Assembly: GCF_024300825.1 (NCBI RefSeq)
Contig: NZ_CP101323.1
Span: 62,001 to 126,000 of the forward strand
Length of the DNA stretch: 64,000 bases
Direction of reading: 5' to 3'
Source: Natronomonas gomsonensis
GTDB taxonomy: Archaea; Halobacteriota; Halobacteria; Halobacteriales; Haloarculaceae
Shown here: one piece after another, positions 43,202-52,076 of the stretch
How positions within the stretch are numbered: the stretch's first letter is position 1
Layout: each line of letters begins with the position of its first letter
The notes under the pieces: generated by a model
Told to the model about the DNA's origin: nothing
Seen by the model: the letters and a program-made list of their open reading frames with translations, nothing else
The model's database searches: none
Position numbers and translations under genes: made by a program

Positions 43202-45052
43202 TCAAACGCCGTACAGCCAGACGATTCCTAGCGTTGTCACAGCGGTGAGAAGCAACTGCAGCGGCGCGCCGACGCGCGCGAAGTCGGTGAACTTGTAGCC
43301 GCCGGGGCCGTACACCATCAGATTCGTCTGGTAGCCGATGGGCGTCAGCATCGCCGTCGAGGCGGCGAAGGTGACCGCCAGCACGAACGCGAAGGGGTCG
43401 GCACCCAACTGGATGGCGGCGTCGTAGGCGACCGGCACCATCAACACGACGCTGGCGTTGTTGCTGATGACGTTCGTGACGAGTGCGGTGAACAGATAGA
43501 ACACGGCGAGTAAGGCGACCATTCCCAACCCGGCGCTGCTGCCGACGACGAGGTCTGCGAGCCATGCGGCCGCGCCAGATTCCTCCATCGCCACGCCGAG
43601 CGGGATGAGGCCCGCCAACAGGAAGATGACGTTCCAGTCGACGGCGTCGTACACTTCGTTGGGCTTGACACAACCGGTGACGACCATTCCGAGGATGCCG
43701 CCCAGTGCCGATATCATGATAGGAACGACGTTGAAGGCTGCGAGGGCGACAACTGCGGCGACGATACCGACGGCGACAGGAATCCGCTCCGACCGGAAGT
43801 ACGGCCGGGTGAGTTCCTGGGCGACGACGAAGTTCCGGTCGCGGCCGAACCGGTTGACCGTGTCCTCGGTGGCCTGTATCAACAGCGTGTCACCGGCACG
43901 GAGGCGGCGTTTGTCCATCCGCTGGTGGATGATTTCGCCGCCGCGGCGAATCGCGAGGACGCTCGCGTCGTAGCGCTGTCGGAAGTTCAGCGTCTCCAGG
44001 GTTTCCCCGAGGAGGTTCGTATCGGGGGTGAGAACGATTTCGACGAGGCGCTGTTCGCCCTCCTCGCGAACGTCGCTGTCCTCCCCTTCGAGGAGTTCGT
44101 CGGTCGCGTCCACGTCGGGGGCGAAATCCAGCCCCTCGGCGTCCATCAGGCCGACGAGACTCTCGCGGTCGACGCGCAACACGAGGATGTCACCCTCTTG
44201 GACCACCTTCCGGGAGAGCGGTTCGTTGAACGACTTCCGGTCGCGGATGAGTTGGACGATGTCGGCGTCGACGTCGATGTCCGACAGCGAGTCGTCGACC
44301 GACCGGCCGACCATCGGCGAGTCCTCTCGGACGACGACTTCGGTGAGATACTGCTTCATCTCGAACTCGTCGGTGAGTTCGGTCCGGGCCTTGATGCGCT
44401 CGGGGAGGAGTCGCGGCCCGAACGCCAGCAGATACAGCGTCCCCGAGACGAGGACCAAAAGCCCCAGCGCCGTGAACTCGAACATCGAGAACGGCTCTGT
44501 TGCGGCGCCGCCGATGCGGTCGTAGACGTCGGAGGCGAGGATGTTCGTCGACGTACCGATGAGCGTCAGCATACCGCCCATCATCGACGCGAAGGAGACT
44601 GGGATGAGCAACTTCGACGGCGAGATGCCGGTTCGGTCCGACAGTTCGGTCACCATCGGAATCATCACCGCGACGACCGGCGTGTTGTTGATGAAGCCGG
44701 CGCTGCCGCCGGCGAGACCCAACACCGCCGCCAGTTGCCCGAAGGGGCTCTCGCCGAACCGCTCGGCGATTTCCCGACCGATGATGTTGACGACGCCGGT
44801 TCGTCGGATACCCTCCGAGAGAACGAACATCGCGAGTACCGTCACCGTCGCCGAGGAAGCGAACCCGGAGACGCCGTCTGCGGGCGTGACGCCGGTCCAC
44901 GGCTCCAGTACGACAAGCGAGACGAGGACGCCGATGGCCGTGATGTCGATTGGAACAGGTTCGGCGACGAAGAGGACCAACGCGACGAGGATGACTGCGA
45001 AGACGACGAGCATCTCCGTCGTCAGCCCGGTGCCGGCGACGAGGGGAAACAC
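43202..45052 (-). CDS. SLC13/DASS family transporter with TrkA-C domains
   Basis: 616 residues from GTG 45052, preceded by a TTTAGG box about 30 nt upstream; ATG 45013 is an alternative start. About 11-12 helices with FINNTPVVAVMIPMVTELSDRTGISPSKLLIPVSFASMMGGMLTLIGTSTN (SNTS-type motif of SLC13) and the repeat VTNVISNNASVVLMVPVAYDAA. Two RCK_C/TrkA-C domains occupy about residues 200-370 (GRSVDDSLSDIDVDADIVQLIRDRK; GETLETLNFRQRYDASVLAIRRGG). Likely Na-coupled import of an anion (sulfate or dicarboxylate), gated by a cytosolic ligand. Confidence 0.86.
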   Translation of the reverse strand: MFPLVAGTGLTTEMLVVFAVILVALVLFVAEPVPIDITAIGVLVSLVVLEPWTGVTPADGVSGFASSATVTVLAMFVLSEGIRRTGVVNIIGREIAERFGESPFGQLAAVLGLAGGSAGFINNTPVVAVMIPMVTELSDRTGISPSKLLIPVSFASMMGGMLTLIGTSTNILASDVYDRIGGAATEPFSMFEFTALGLLVLVSGTLYLLAFGPRLLPERIKARTELTDEFEMKQYLTEVVVREDSPMVGRSVDDSLSDIDVDADIVQLIRDRKSFNEPLSRKVVQEGDILVLRVDRESLVGLMDAEGLDFAPDVDATDELLEGEDSDVREEGEQRLVEIVLTPDTNLLGETLETLNFRQRYDASVLAIRRGGEIIHQRMDKRRLRAGDTLLIQATEDTVNRFGRDRNFVVAQELTRPYFRSERIPVAVGIVAAVVALAAFNVVPIMISALGGILGMVVTGCVKPNEVYDAVDWNVIFLLAGLIPLGVAMEESGAAAWLADLVVGSSAGLGMVALLAVFYLFTALVTNVISNNASVVLMVPVAYDAAIQLGADPFAFVLAVTFAASTAMLTPIGYQTNLMVYGPGGYKFTDFARVGAPLQLLLTAVTTLGIVWLYGV

Positions 45053-45077
45053 GCTCTCGGATTCACCGGACCGCCGC

Positions 45078-45608
45078 CTAAAGGTTCTGGTCAGGTGCGA
45101 GCCGCGAGGACAACTCGTCCGCACCGAGGCCGATAACGGCGCCAAACAGCATCGACACCACGGCGGCCAGCGTCTCACCGGGGAGGCCGGCGACGCCGAA
45201 GGCCGTCGCTTCGGCGGCCTCGACGCTGAACATCGTCGCGTACCCGAAGAACGCACCCGGAGTAAACGACAACAGCGGGATGGTTTCGTGGAGACTAGCC
45301 AGAAACATGAACCCGCCGACGACGAGGCTGAACGCGAGGACGCCGCCCCCGAAGAGGCCGTCGACGATAGCGAGTGTGGCGGCTGCGTAGAGAATGCCGG
45401 CGAGATTGCTGGCGTACCCGCGGACGAGCGCGTCGATGCCGCTCCCCGCTGCGAAGAACGTTGCCGACGCGATGAACGACGGCCACAGCGGTATTTCGAG
45501 CCCTGCGACGAAGCCGTATGTCCACGGCACCGAGGCGATGCCGAAGACGACGGCGAGTGCGGGAACTCGGTTCCACTCCGCGAGCGGACCCGGAACGACG
45601 GAACCCAT
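45078..45608 (-). CDS. DUF1097-like integral membrane protein
   Basis: 176 residues, six hydrophobic segments. FGIASVPWTYGFVAGLEIPLWPSFIASATFFAAGSGIDALVRGYASNLAGILYAAATLAI and FTPGAFFGYATMF match DUF1097 (E. coli YcdZ type), whose function is unknown. Upstream of the SLC13 gene on the same strand with a 25 nt gap, so the two may be cotranscribed and this could be an accessory to the transporter. Confidence 0.78.
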   Translation of the reverse strand: MGSVVPGPLAEWNRVPALAVVFGIASVPWTYGFVAGLEIPLWPSFIASATFFAAGSGIDALVRGYASNLAGILYAAATLAIVDGLFGGGVLAFSLVVGGFMFLASLHETIPLLSFTPGAFFGYATMFSVEAAEATAFGVAGLPGETLAAVVSMLFGAVIGLGADELSSRLAPDQNL

Positions 45609-45709
45609 GTCCGCTCCGTCGACGTGGCCGCCGATAACTCTCCGGGTCGAACGTGGGGCCGTCTCCCCGTATCCAAAGTGTTTTCTCCGGTGGCCTCCCC
45701 CACTCGCGT

Positions 45710-46126
45710 ATGGATGGCGGCGGCTCTACGGACATGACACTCGCGTTCGAGTTGGAGGCGCTCAAGCGGCTTGCACGGCCCGAAGAGGTGTTCTCCGACG
45801 CTCGCACGTGGAGTGAGTACGTCGGTGTCGTCTCCGATAAGCCGACGTACGTCGTGACGAACTTCACGCGGAAGAACCGCATCAGACAGGACTTCTTCTC
45901 CGGACCGCGGGGCCGCGAGGAGAGCCTCGAAAACGTCAAGAAACAGTTCGACACCGATCGACACGTCTTTATCGGCGTCGACGACGACGATGTCGCCCTC
46001 GCCGAATCGGTCGACTGGGAGTTCCTCCCGGTCGAACAGGCCGCCGAGGCCGCCGAGTGGGACCTCGGCGACCCCGAGGCCGAATCCGGCGACGACGACG
46101 GTGAGGAACGCGACGACTGGCCCTGA
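45710..46126 (+). CDS. Conserved haloarchaeal protein (DUF7124-like)
   Basis: 138 residues from ATG 45710; an ATG nine codons later (MTLAFELEALKRL) is a possible alternative. LAFELEALKRLARPEEVFSDARTWSEYVGVVSDKPTYVVTNFTRKNRIRQDFFSGPRGREESLENVKKQFDTDRHVFIGV is a compact alpha/beta region resembling a small regulatory fold; the tail is strongly acidic. Function unknown. The DUF label is a recollection. Confidence 0.72.
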   Translation: MDGGGSTDMTLAFELEALKRLARPEEVFSDARTWSEYVGVVSDKPTYVVTNFTRKNRIRQDFFSGPRGREESLENVKKQFDTDRHVFIGVDDDDVALAESVDWEFLPVEQAAEAAEWDLGDPEAESGDDDGEERDDWP

Positions 46127-46170
46127 CGGTTTCGGCCACGCTTAAGAGGCCCGCGGGCGCGCAATCGTCT

Positions 46171-47031
46171 ATGAGTCTCGACATCGGCGAGGCGTTCAGC
46201 GACGGTACCTCCAGAACGTTCGCCAAGAACGGGCTGCTTTTGGCGGCGGCCTTCGCGGTAGTCACCCTCCTCTTCGGCGTTTTCGCACAGACGCTTTCGG
46301 TCGGCTTGCTCGAAGCGATGCTCGAATCGTTTCAGGGGCTGTCGCCGGAGGAACTCAACGTCAGCCAGCAGGAATACGAGACGCTGATTTCGGACCTCCG
46401 GACGCAACTCGAGATGGCTCGGGAGTCCTCACCGCTCGCGTTGGGGCTCCCCGCGGGCGTCGCGGCAGGCGCCCTCATCGCGCTCTCGCTGGTCTCGGAA
46501 GCGGTCTCCATCGTCGCCGTGCGAACGTTCGCAGCCGCCGACTCCGAGGCAGTGACCAGCGACAGTCTCACCGACAACATCCTGATCGCGACGCTCAACG
46601 GTTTCGTCGGGAGTATCGTCGTCTGGGGACTCATCATCGTCGGGTCGGTGTTCCTCCTGTTGCCGGGGATATTCTTCGCGGTGGTGTTCCTCTTCATGCG
46701 CCAGCGAATCGCCATCGAGAACGAGAACTTCGTCGAGGCGATGGCCGAATCGTGGCGGCTGACGAAGGGCCACCGCATTGAGGTGTTCGCTCTCGGATTG
46801 CTCGTCGTCGTCGTCTCGCTGGTCGACGAACTCGTCGGGTCGGTTCTGAGCCTCGTTTCGCCCATCGCGAGTGCGGTCGTCACCGCCGCCGTCGGCGGGG
46901 TCATCTTGGCTTTCGGCGCCGCGGTCGTCACGCGCGGGTACGTCCAACTCGAAGCGGACGAGACCGTGGCTGACAGCGAGGATGACGACCCCTACAACGC
47001 AGCGCTCGGTCCCGACGACATCCCCGAGTAA
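46171..47031 (+). CDS. Integral membrane protein (DUF7847-like, glycerophosphodiesterase membrane-domain type)
   Basis: 286 residues, about six helices. LDIGEAFSDGTSRTFAKNGLLLAAAFAVVTLLF is typical of the GPDPase membrane-domain/DUF7847 haloarchaeal family; WGLIIVGSVFLLLPGIFFAVVFLFMRQRIAIENENFVEAMAESWRLTKGHRIEVFAL is its best conserved segment. The C-terminus is acidic. It has no enzymatic domain and its role is unknown. A CTTAAG box lies 29 nt before the ATG. Confidence 0.8.
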   Translation: MSLDIGEAFSDGTSRTFAKNGLLLAAAFAVVTLLFGVFAQTLSVGLLEAMLESFQGLSPEELNVSQQEYETLISDLRTQLEMARESSPLALGLPAGVAAGALIALSLVSEAVSIVAVRTFAAADSEAVTSDSLTDNILIATLNGFVGSIVVWGLIIVGSVFLLLPGIFFAVVFLFMRQRIAIENENFVEAMAESWRLTKGHRIEVFALGLLVVVVSLVDELVGSVLSLVSPIASAVVTAAVGGVILAFGAAVVTRGYVQLEADETVADSEDDDPYNAALGPDDIPE

Positions 47032-47073
47032 CGGCAACTGGATTATTTTTCGCTGTGGGTCGTATTCCGCCCC

Positions 47074-47178
47074 ATGAGCGACCCGAACATCGAAGTCGAG
47101 GTCGAAGTCGAGCGGCACGCAGTCGATGAGAGCGACGAGGACGGGGCGGCCGAGGACACCGACGACGGCGAGCCGTGA
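47074..47178 (+). CDS. Very small acidic protein (34 aa)
   Basis: ATG 47074 to TGA 47178 encodes 34 residues, MSDPNIEVEVEVERHAVDESD and an acidic end, with 14 Asp/Glu. A TATTTTT box at about 47043-47049 is at leaderless distance, and codon use is haloarchaeal. It could be a genuine small protein; only proteomics or conservation would settle it. Confidence 0.45.
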   Translation: MSDPNIEVEVEVERHAVDESDEDGAAEDTDDGEP

Positions 47179-47232
47179 GTCCGACCGTCGCGGAACGCTG
47201 TTTTTAACCCCGCAGGCGACCCAGAGAGACCA

Positions 47233-47763
47233 ATGGCAGAACCGCGCGTTCCGGGCGACGACCCGGGCACACTCGAGTTGCCGTGTGGTGAGACGGTTCA
47301 CGCTCGGGACATCGACATGGGGATGCGCGACGTTCGCTGTGACTGCGGCGACGAACACGCCGTCGTCGTCGACGTCCACCCCGTCTCCCGGTTCGTCCCC
47401 GAATCCATCGCCGACGTGTTGCGCGAGACCATCGAGACCGCCGACGAGTTCCCCGAGTTCGGCATCGCCCACGTGATGGGCATCGTCTTAGAGGAGTTTC
47501 CCGACGAGGTTGCCGTCGCCGACGTGAGCGAAGACGGCTCCGTCGGCTACGCCCTCCTGTGGGTCACCGACTTCGACTCCCGACGGCTCCACGAGACCGT
47601 CGTCGAGTTACTCGTGGAGTTGATGGAACACGCCGCCAGCCACGGCGACAGCGACACCGCTTCGGCGTTCGAAGAACAGATGCTGGAGTTCGATGTCGAG
47701 GCGTTCGTCGAACAGTACCGCGAACAGCGGGACTTCGAGTCGGAAGTCGACACGCCGGTGTGA
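47233..47763 (+). CDS. Conserved haloarchaeal protein (DUF5815-like)
   Basis: 176 residues, with TTTTTAA about 30 nt upstream of the ATG. The N-terminus has LPCGETVHARDIDMGMRDVRCDCGDEHAVVVDVHPVSRFVP, where three cysteines and histidines could form a small zinc site. The rest is helical (ESIADVLRETIETADEF; RLHETVVELLVELMEHAASHG). Function unknown; the DUF number is a recollection. Confidence 0.75.
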   Translation: MAEPRVPGDDPGTLELPCGETVHARDIDMGMRDVRCDCGDEHAVVVDVHPVSRFVPESIADVLRETIETADEFPEFGIAHVMGIVLEEFPDEVAVADVSEDGSVGYALLWVTDFDSRRLHETVVELLVELMEHAASHGDSDTASAFEEQMLEFDVEAFVEQYREQRDFESEVDTPV

Positions 47764-47880
47764 CACTTCGTCACACGAGCTCGGCATTCGGTGTCTGACG
47801 ACCGTCGGCGATTCCATCCCCGCTCCGTCCTTCGGTTTTCGTCGTCTGCCTGTCCGACGTTTGTCTGACGGGGTGTTATG

Positions 47881-47896
47881 GTATGTGGGCACATAC
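47881..47896. promoter_or_regulatory. Perfect palindrome between TATA region and start of the small wHTH gene
   Basis: GTATGTG-GG-CACATAC is a 7+7 inverted repeat placed between an AT-rich box (about 47874-47880) and the ATG at 47905, exactly where an autorepressor would block transcription of the downstream DNA-binding protein. Confidence 0.55.
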
Positions 47897-47904
47897 GTAA
47901 GAAC

Positions 47905-48132
47905 ATGCGCATACGCCGGGGTGAGTTCGAGCGCATCCGAACCGTGCTGTCGAAGGCCGACCCCGAGGAGCCGCTGACGGCCCGAGAGATACTCGACCTC
48001 CTAGAGGAGCACGGCGAGGAGTTCGACAGCGCTCACCAGGTCGCGACCGTTCTCGGCCGGGAAGCACAGGTCGGTGAAGTCGAGGTCATCGACGGCCAAC
48101 CCTATCGCTACCGACTCGGCGAAGTGAACTGA
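47905..48132 (+). CDS. Small winged-helix-like protein
   Basis: 75 residues from ATG 47905; an ATG at 47878 would add nine residues encoded by the palindrome and is less likely. MRIRRGEFERIRTVLSKADPEEPLTAREILDLLEEHGEEFDSAHQVATVLGREAQVGEVEVIDGQPYRYRL has the helix-helix-wing order of a winged HTH with a YRYRL final strand. It may regulate itself and possibly the downstream carB gene. Targets unknown. Confidence 0.7.
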   Translation: MRIRRGEFERIRTVLSKADPEEPLTAREILDLLEEHGEEFDSAHQVATVLGREAQVGEVEVIDGQPYRYRLGEVN

Positions 48133-48247
48133 CGTTTTCCCGTTGTTGCTGTTTCGTCCCGAGCGGCAGCGCTGGCGTCGCCTGCGGCAAACCTCTTTCG
48201 ATTCGAAATTCGTACTCGCGTTACGATATCCGCATTCTTTCGCCGGG

Positions 48248-48255
48248 CTTATTAC
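48248..48255 (+). promoter_or_regulatory. TATA box for carB
   Basis: CTTATTAC lies 24-31 nt before ATG 48279, indicating that carB has its own leaderless promoter, separate from the upstream wHTH gene. Confidence 0.6.
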
Positions 48256-48278
48256 GATGTACGGATTGGAGTCGAGTA

Positions 48279-51200
48279 ATGCCAGACGAGGACCGCACTA
48301 TCCTGCTCATCGGCAGCGGACCCATTCAAATCGGACAGGCGGCCGAGTTCGACTACTCCGGCGCACAGGCGTGTCGGGCGCTCCAGGAGGAAGGCGCCCG
48401 GGTCGTCCTCGTCAACTCCAATCCGGCGACCATTATGACGGACCCGGAGATGGCCGACAAGGTGTACGTCGAACCCATCACCACCGAGGCCATCGCCGAG
48501 GTCATCCGCGAGGAGAAACCCGACGGCGTCATCGCCGGCCTCGGCGGCCAGACCGGCCTCAACGTCACCGCCGAACTCGCCGAAGAGGGCGTCCTCGAGG
48601 AACACGACGTCGAAATCATGGGGACGCCGCTGGACACCATCTACGCGACGGAAGACCGCCAACTGTTCCGCGAACGGATGCGCAAAATCGGCGAACCCGT
48701 GTGTAGCTCAGCGACCATCGAGTCGATGGACGAAATCGAAGACGCCGTCGAGGAAGTCGGCGGCCTGCCGGTCATCGCCCGTACGGCCTACACCCTCGGC
48801 GGGTCGGGCTCGGGCGTCGTCGACGACATGGACGAACTGCGAGAAATAGCCCGCAAAGGATTCCAGCTCTCCCGGAACCACGAAGTCCAGATTACCGAGT
48901 CCATCGCCGGCTGGGTCGAACTCGAATACGAGGTGATGCGGGACGCCGACGACTCCTGTATCATCATCTGCAACATGGAGAACATCGACCCGATGGGCAT
49001 CCACACCGGCGAGTCGACGGTCGTCACGCCCAGTCAGGTCATCCCCGACGAGGCCCACCAGGAGATGCGCGACTCGGCGCTGAAAGTCATCCGTGAACTC
49101 GGTATCGAGGGCGGCTGTAACATCCAACACGCCTGGCGCGACGACGGCACGCCCTCCGGGGAGTACCGCGTCGTCGAGGTCAACCCCCGCGTCTCGCGGT
49201 CCTCGGCGCTGGCCTCGAAGGCGACCGGCTACCCCATCGCCCGGGTCACGGCGAAGGTCGCGATGGGCAAGCGCCTCCACGAAATCGACAACGAAATCAC
49301 CGGCGAGACGACGGCGGCGTTCGAACCCGCAATCGACTACGTCGTCACGAAGGTCCCCCGATGGCCGAAGGACAAGTTCTCCGACGTGGAGTTCGAACTC
49401 GGCCCGGCGATGAAATCGACGGGCGAGGCGATGTCCATCGGCCGAACGTTCGAGGAGTCGCTGCTGAAGGCGCTCCGCTCCTCCGAGTACGACCCCGCAG
49501 TCGACTGGGCCGACGTAGGCGACGAGGAACTCGAAGAACAGTACCTCGTCAGGCCGACGCCGGACCGCCCCTACGCCATCTTCGAGGCCTTCGAGCGTGG
49601 CTACACCGTCGACGACATCGTCGAGTTCACGGGCATCTACGAGTGGTACGTCGAGCGGTTCAAGCGCATCGCCGACGCCGCCGCCGCCGCACAGGACGGC
49701 GACTTCCAGATTGCCGCCGACGCCGGCTTCACGAATCAGGAGGTCACCGCCATCGCCGGCGGCGAGTTCAACGACACTCACGCTTCCTGGATTCCCTCCG
49801 ACGTACAGGACACGGAGGACGACGGCGACGGCCGGCCGGTCGAAACCGACGGCGCCGGAGTCACGGTCGACGACGTGGAAAGCGAAACCTCCAGTCGCAC
49901 CTACAAGCAGGTCGACACCTGTGCCGGCGAGTTCCGTGCGTCGACGCCGTACTACTACTCCGCGCGTGAACCACCCACGGGACAGGGCGCAAGCGAGGTA
50001 CAGGTCGACCGCGACGTCGAGTCGGTCGTGGTCGTCGGCGGCGGCCCAATCCGCATCGGACAGGGCGTGGAGTTCGACTACTGTGCGGTCCACGCCGTGC
50101 GTGCACTTCGGGAGGAGGGCATCGACGCCCACGTCGTCAACAACAACCCCGAGACGGTGTCGACGGACTACGACACCTCAGACGGGCTGTTCTTCGAGCC
50201 AATCACGGCCGAGGAAGTCGCCGACATCGTCGAGGAGACCAACGCTGACGGCGTGATGGTCCAGTTCGGCGGCCAGACCTCCGTCAACGTGGGTGACCCA
50301 CTCGAGAAGGAACTCGAACGCCGCGACCTCGACTGTGAAATCATGGGCACGTCCGTCGAGGCGATGGACCTCGCGGAGGACCGCGACCGGTTCAACGTCC
50401 TGATGGACGAACTCGGAATCAGCCAGCCGAAGGGCGGTACGGCGACCAGCGAACAAGAGGCACTCGAATTGGCCCACGATATCGGCTATCCTGTCCTCGT
50501 CCGCCCCTCCTACGTGCTGGGCGGCCGCGCGATGGACGTGGTGTACTCCGACGAGGAACTGAAGGAGTACATCGAGGAGGCGGTTCGCGTCGCCCCCGAC
50601 AAGCCCATCCTCGTCGACGAGTTCCTCGCCGACGCCGTCGAACTGGACGTCGACGCGGTTGCGGACGGCGACGACGTACTCATCGGCGGCATCATGGAAC
50701 ACGTCGAGGCCGCCGGCGTCCACTCCGGTGACTCCGCCTGTATGATTCCGCCGCGGTCGCTGTCCCAGGAGACGCTCGAACGCGTCCGCGAGGTGGCACT
50801 GGACATCGCCCGCGCGCTCGATACCGTCGGCCTGCTGAACGTCCAACTCGCCGTCCGCGACGGCGAGGTGTACGTCTTGGAGGCCAACCCACGCTCGTCC
50901 CGTACCGTTCCGTTCGTCTCGAAGGCCACGGGCGTCCCCATCGCCAAACTCGCGGCGAAGGTGATGGCCGGCCAGTCGCTGGACGAACTCCAAGCCCACG
51001 AGCAGATTCCCGAACACGTCTCCGTGAAGGAGGTCGTCCTGCCGTTCGACCGCCTGCCGGGAAGCGACCCCCGTCTCGGCCCCGAGATGAAATCCACCGG
51101 CGAGGTCATGGGGACGGCACGCTCCTTCGGCAAGGCGTACCTGAAGGCCCAGTCATCGACAGGCAAACCCATCCCGACTGAGGGGACCGCCATCGTCGAC

Positions 51201-51515
51201 CTCGAAACCCTACGCGGGATGTCCCAGAAGAACGAGGACATCTCCGACGTGCGTGAGGGTGCCGAGCGCAACTTCGAGGTCCACGAGAAAGCCGACTTCG
51301 AGGACCTCGAACAGGCCATCCGCGACGGCGAAATCGACGTCATCTTCTCGCGGGACCGCGACGTTCTGGAGGTCGCCGTCGAGGAGACGGTCACTTACTT
51401 CTCGACGGTGCCGAGCGCCCGCGCGGCGCTCGAGGCCATCGAGACGCAAGACGAACCGCTGGACGTGATGGCGCTGTCGGAACGGCCGACAGAGCGCCGC
51501 AACTGGGGCGAGTGA
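48279..51515 (+). CDS. carB: Carbamoyl-phosphate synthase large subunit
   Basis: 1078 residues, full length. Two homologous ATP-grasp halves: IGSGPIQIGQAAEFDYSGAQACRALQEEG at the start and VGGGPIRIGQGVEFDYCAVHAVRALREEG near residue 590. Glycine loops GGSGSGVV and GGRAMDVV, with VVEVNPRVSRSSALASKATGYPIA and VLEANPRSSRTVPFVSKATGVPIA. It makes carbamoyl phosphate from bicarbonate, ammonia and 2 ATP for pyrimidine and arginine synthesis. An acidic insert of about 60 residues (roughly 508-575) separates the halves. CarA is not in the window. Confidence 0.97.
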   Translation: MPDEDRTILLIGSGPIQIGQAAEFDYSGAQACRALQEEGARVVLVNSNPATIMTDPEMADKVYVEPITTEAIAEVIREEKPDGVIAGLGGQTGLNVTAELAEEGVLEEHDVEIMGTPLDTIYATEDRQLFRERMRKIGEPVCSSATIESMDEIEDAVEEVGGLPVIARTAYTLGGSGSGVVDDMDELREIARKGFQLSRNHEVQITESIAGWVELEYEVMRDADDSCIIICNMENIDPMGIHTGESTVVTPSQVIPDEAHQEMRDSALKVIRELGIEGGCNIQHAWRDDGTPSGEYRVVEVNPRVSRSSALASKATGYPIARVTAKVAMGKRLHEIDNEITGETTAAFEPAIDYVVTKVPRWPKDKFSDVEFELGPAMKSTGEAMSIGRTFEESLLKALRSSEYDPAVDWADVGDEELEEQYLVRPTPDRPYAIFEAFERGYTVDDIVEFTGIYEWYVERFKRIADAAAAAQDGDFQIAADAGFTNQEVTAIAGGEFNDTHASWIPSDVQDTEDDGDGRPVETDGAGVTVDDVESETSSRTYKQVDTCAGEFRASTPYYYSAREPPTGQGASEVQVDRDVESVVVVGGGPIRIGQGVEFDYCAVHAVRALREEGIDAHVVNNNPETVSTDYDTSDGLFFEPITAEEVADIVEETNADGVMVQFGGQTSVNVGDPLEKELERRDLDCEIMGTSVEAMDLAEDRDRFNVLMDELGISQPKGGTATSEQEALELAHDIGYPVLVRPSYVLGGRAMDVVYSDEELKEYIEEAVRVAPDKPILVDEFLADAVELDVDAVADGDDVLIGGIMEHVEAAGVHSGDSACMIPPRSLSQETLERVREVALDIARALDTVGLLNVQLAVRDGEVYVLEANPRSSRTVPFVSKATGVPIAKLAAKVMAGQSLDELQAHEQIPEHVSVKEVVLPFDRLPGSDPRLGPEMKSTGEVMGTARSFGKAYLKAQSSTGKPIPTEGTAIVDLETLRGMSQKNEDISDVREGAERNFEVHEKADFEDLEQAIRDGEIDVIFSRDRDVLEVAVEETVTYFSTVPSARAALEAIETQDEPLDVMALSERPTERRNWGE

Positions 51516-51636
51516 CGCCTCGGTTCCGACACAGTAACTGAACTCCGCGTTCGTCTTCTCCGTTGGGTTGCGCTTCCACGCGATTCCGACGCAGCGACAC
51601 GCCGCTCGTCGGTATCGAAATCGGTGACTTCTGTGG

Positions 51637-51981
51637 CTACTGCAACAGCGGTTCGATTCGCTCGTCGGTTCGGAGCGCCGACCGCACCGCCTCGGGGTCG
51701 CTCGTCAGCGAATATTCGAGTCGGCCCTTGCCCACGGGCGAGCGGTCGTCGGGTGAGGACTCCTCGACGAAGTCGGATTCGACCAACGCGTTCAGCGCGC
51801 GCATCACGTCGGCTTCGGCGAGGCGGCCGGTCGCATCCGCGTCCGTTTTCTCGAGTCGTTCCGTTGCCAACTCCCGTATCTCCGCGGAGTTCGCCGGCGT
51901 CTCATCGTCGGACGAGAGGTCGGCCAAACAACAGAGGATGATTCGCTGGGAGAGTGTCGTCCCTTCGATGTCGTCGACCAT
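51637..51981 (-). CDS. Conserved haloarchaeal winged-helix-like protein
   Basis: 114 residues from ATG 51981. TTLSQRIILCCLADLSSDDETPANSAEIRELATERLEKTDADATGRLAEADVMRALNALVESDFVEESSPDDRSPVGKGRLEYSLT has the helix pattern of a winged HTH with a LEYSLT wing strand; it is like small proteins found next to replication genes in haloarchaea. It is divergent from an HD-domain gene that precedes rfcL. Function unknown. Confidence 0.7.
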   Translation of the reverse strand: MVDDIEGTTLSQRIILCCLADLSSDDETPANSAEIRELATERLEKTDADATGRLAEADVMRALNALVESDFVEESSPDDRSPVGKGRLEYSLTSDPEAVRSALRTDERIEPLLQ

Positions 51982-52076
51982 ACAGGGTAATTCGGCACGC
52001 ACCGCATAAGTCCTGCCCACGACTGGTGTCGGACGGGTTCCACAGCGTTTAGCCGCCTGCCCGTCGTCGTAGTGGT

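Noticed and set aside
43202..45964. 920-codon minus-strand frame with a long N-terminal extension before the SLC13 transporter
   Set aside because: The first 300 codons run antisense or out of frame over the DUF1097 gene and look like arginine/serine-rich shadow sequence; the transporter starts at 45052 or 45013.
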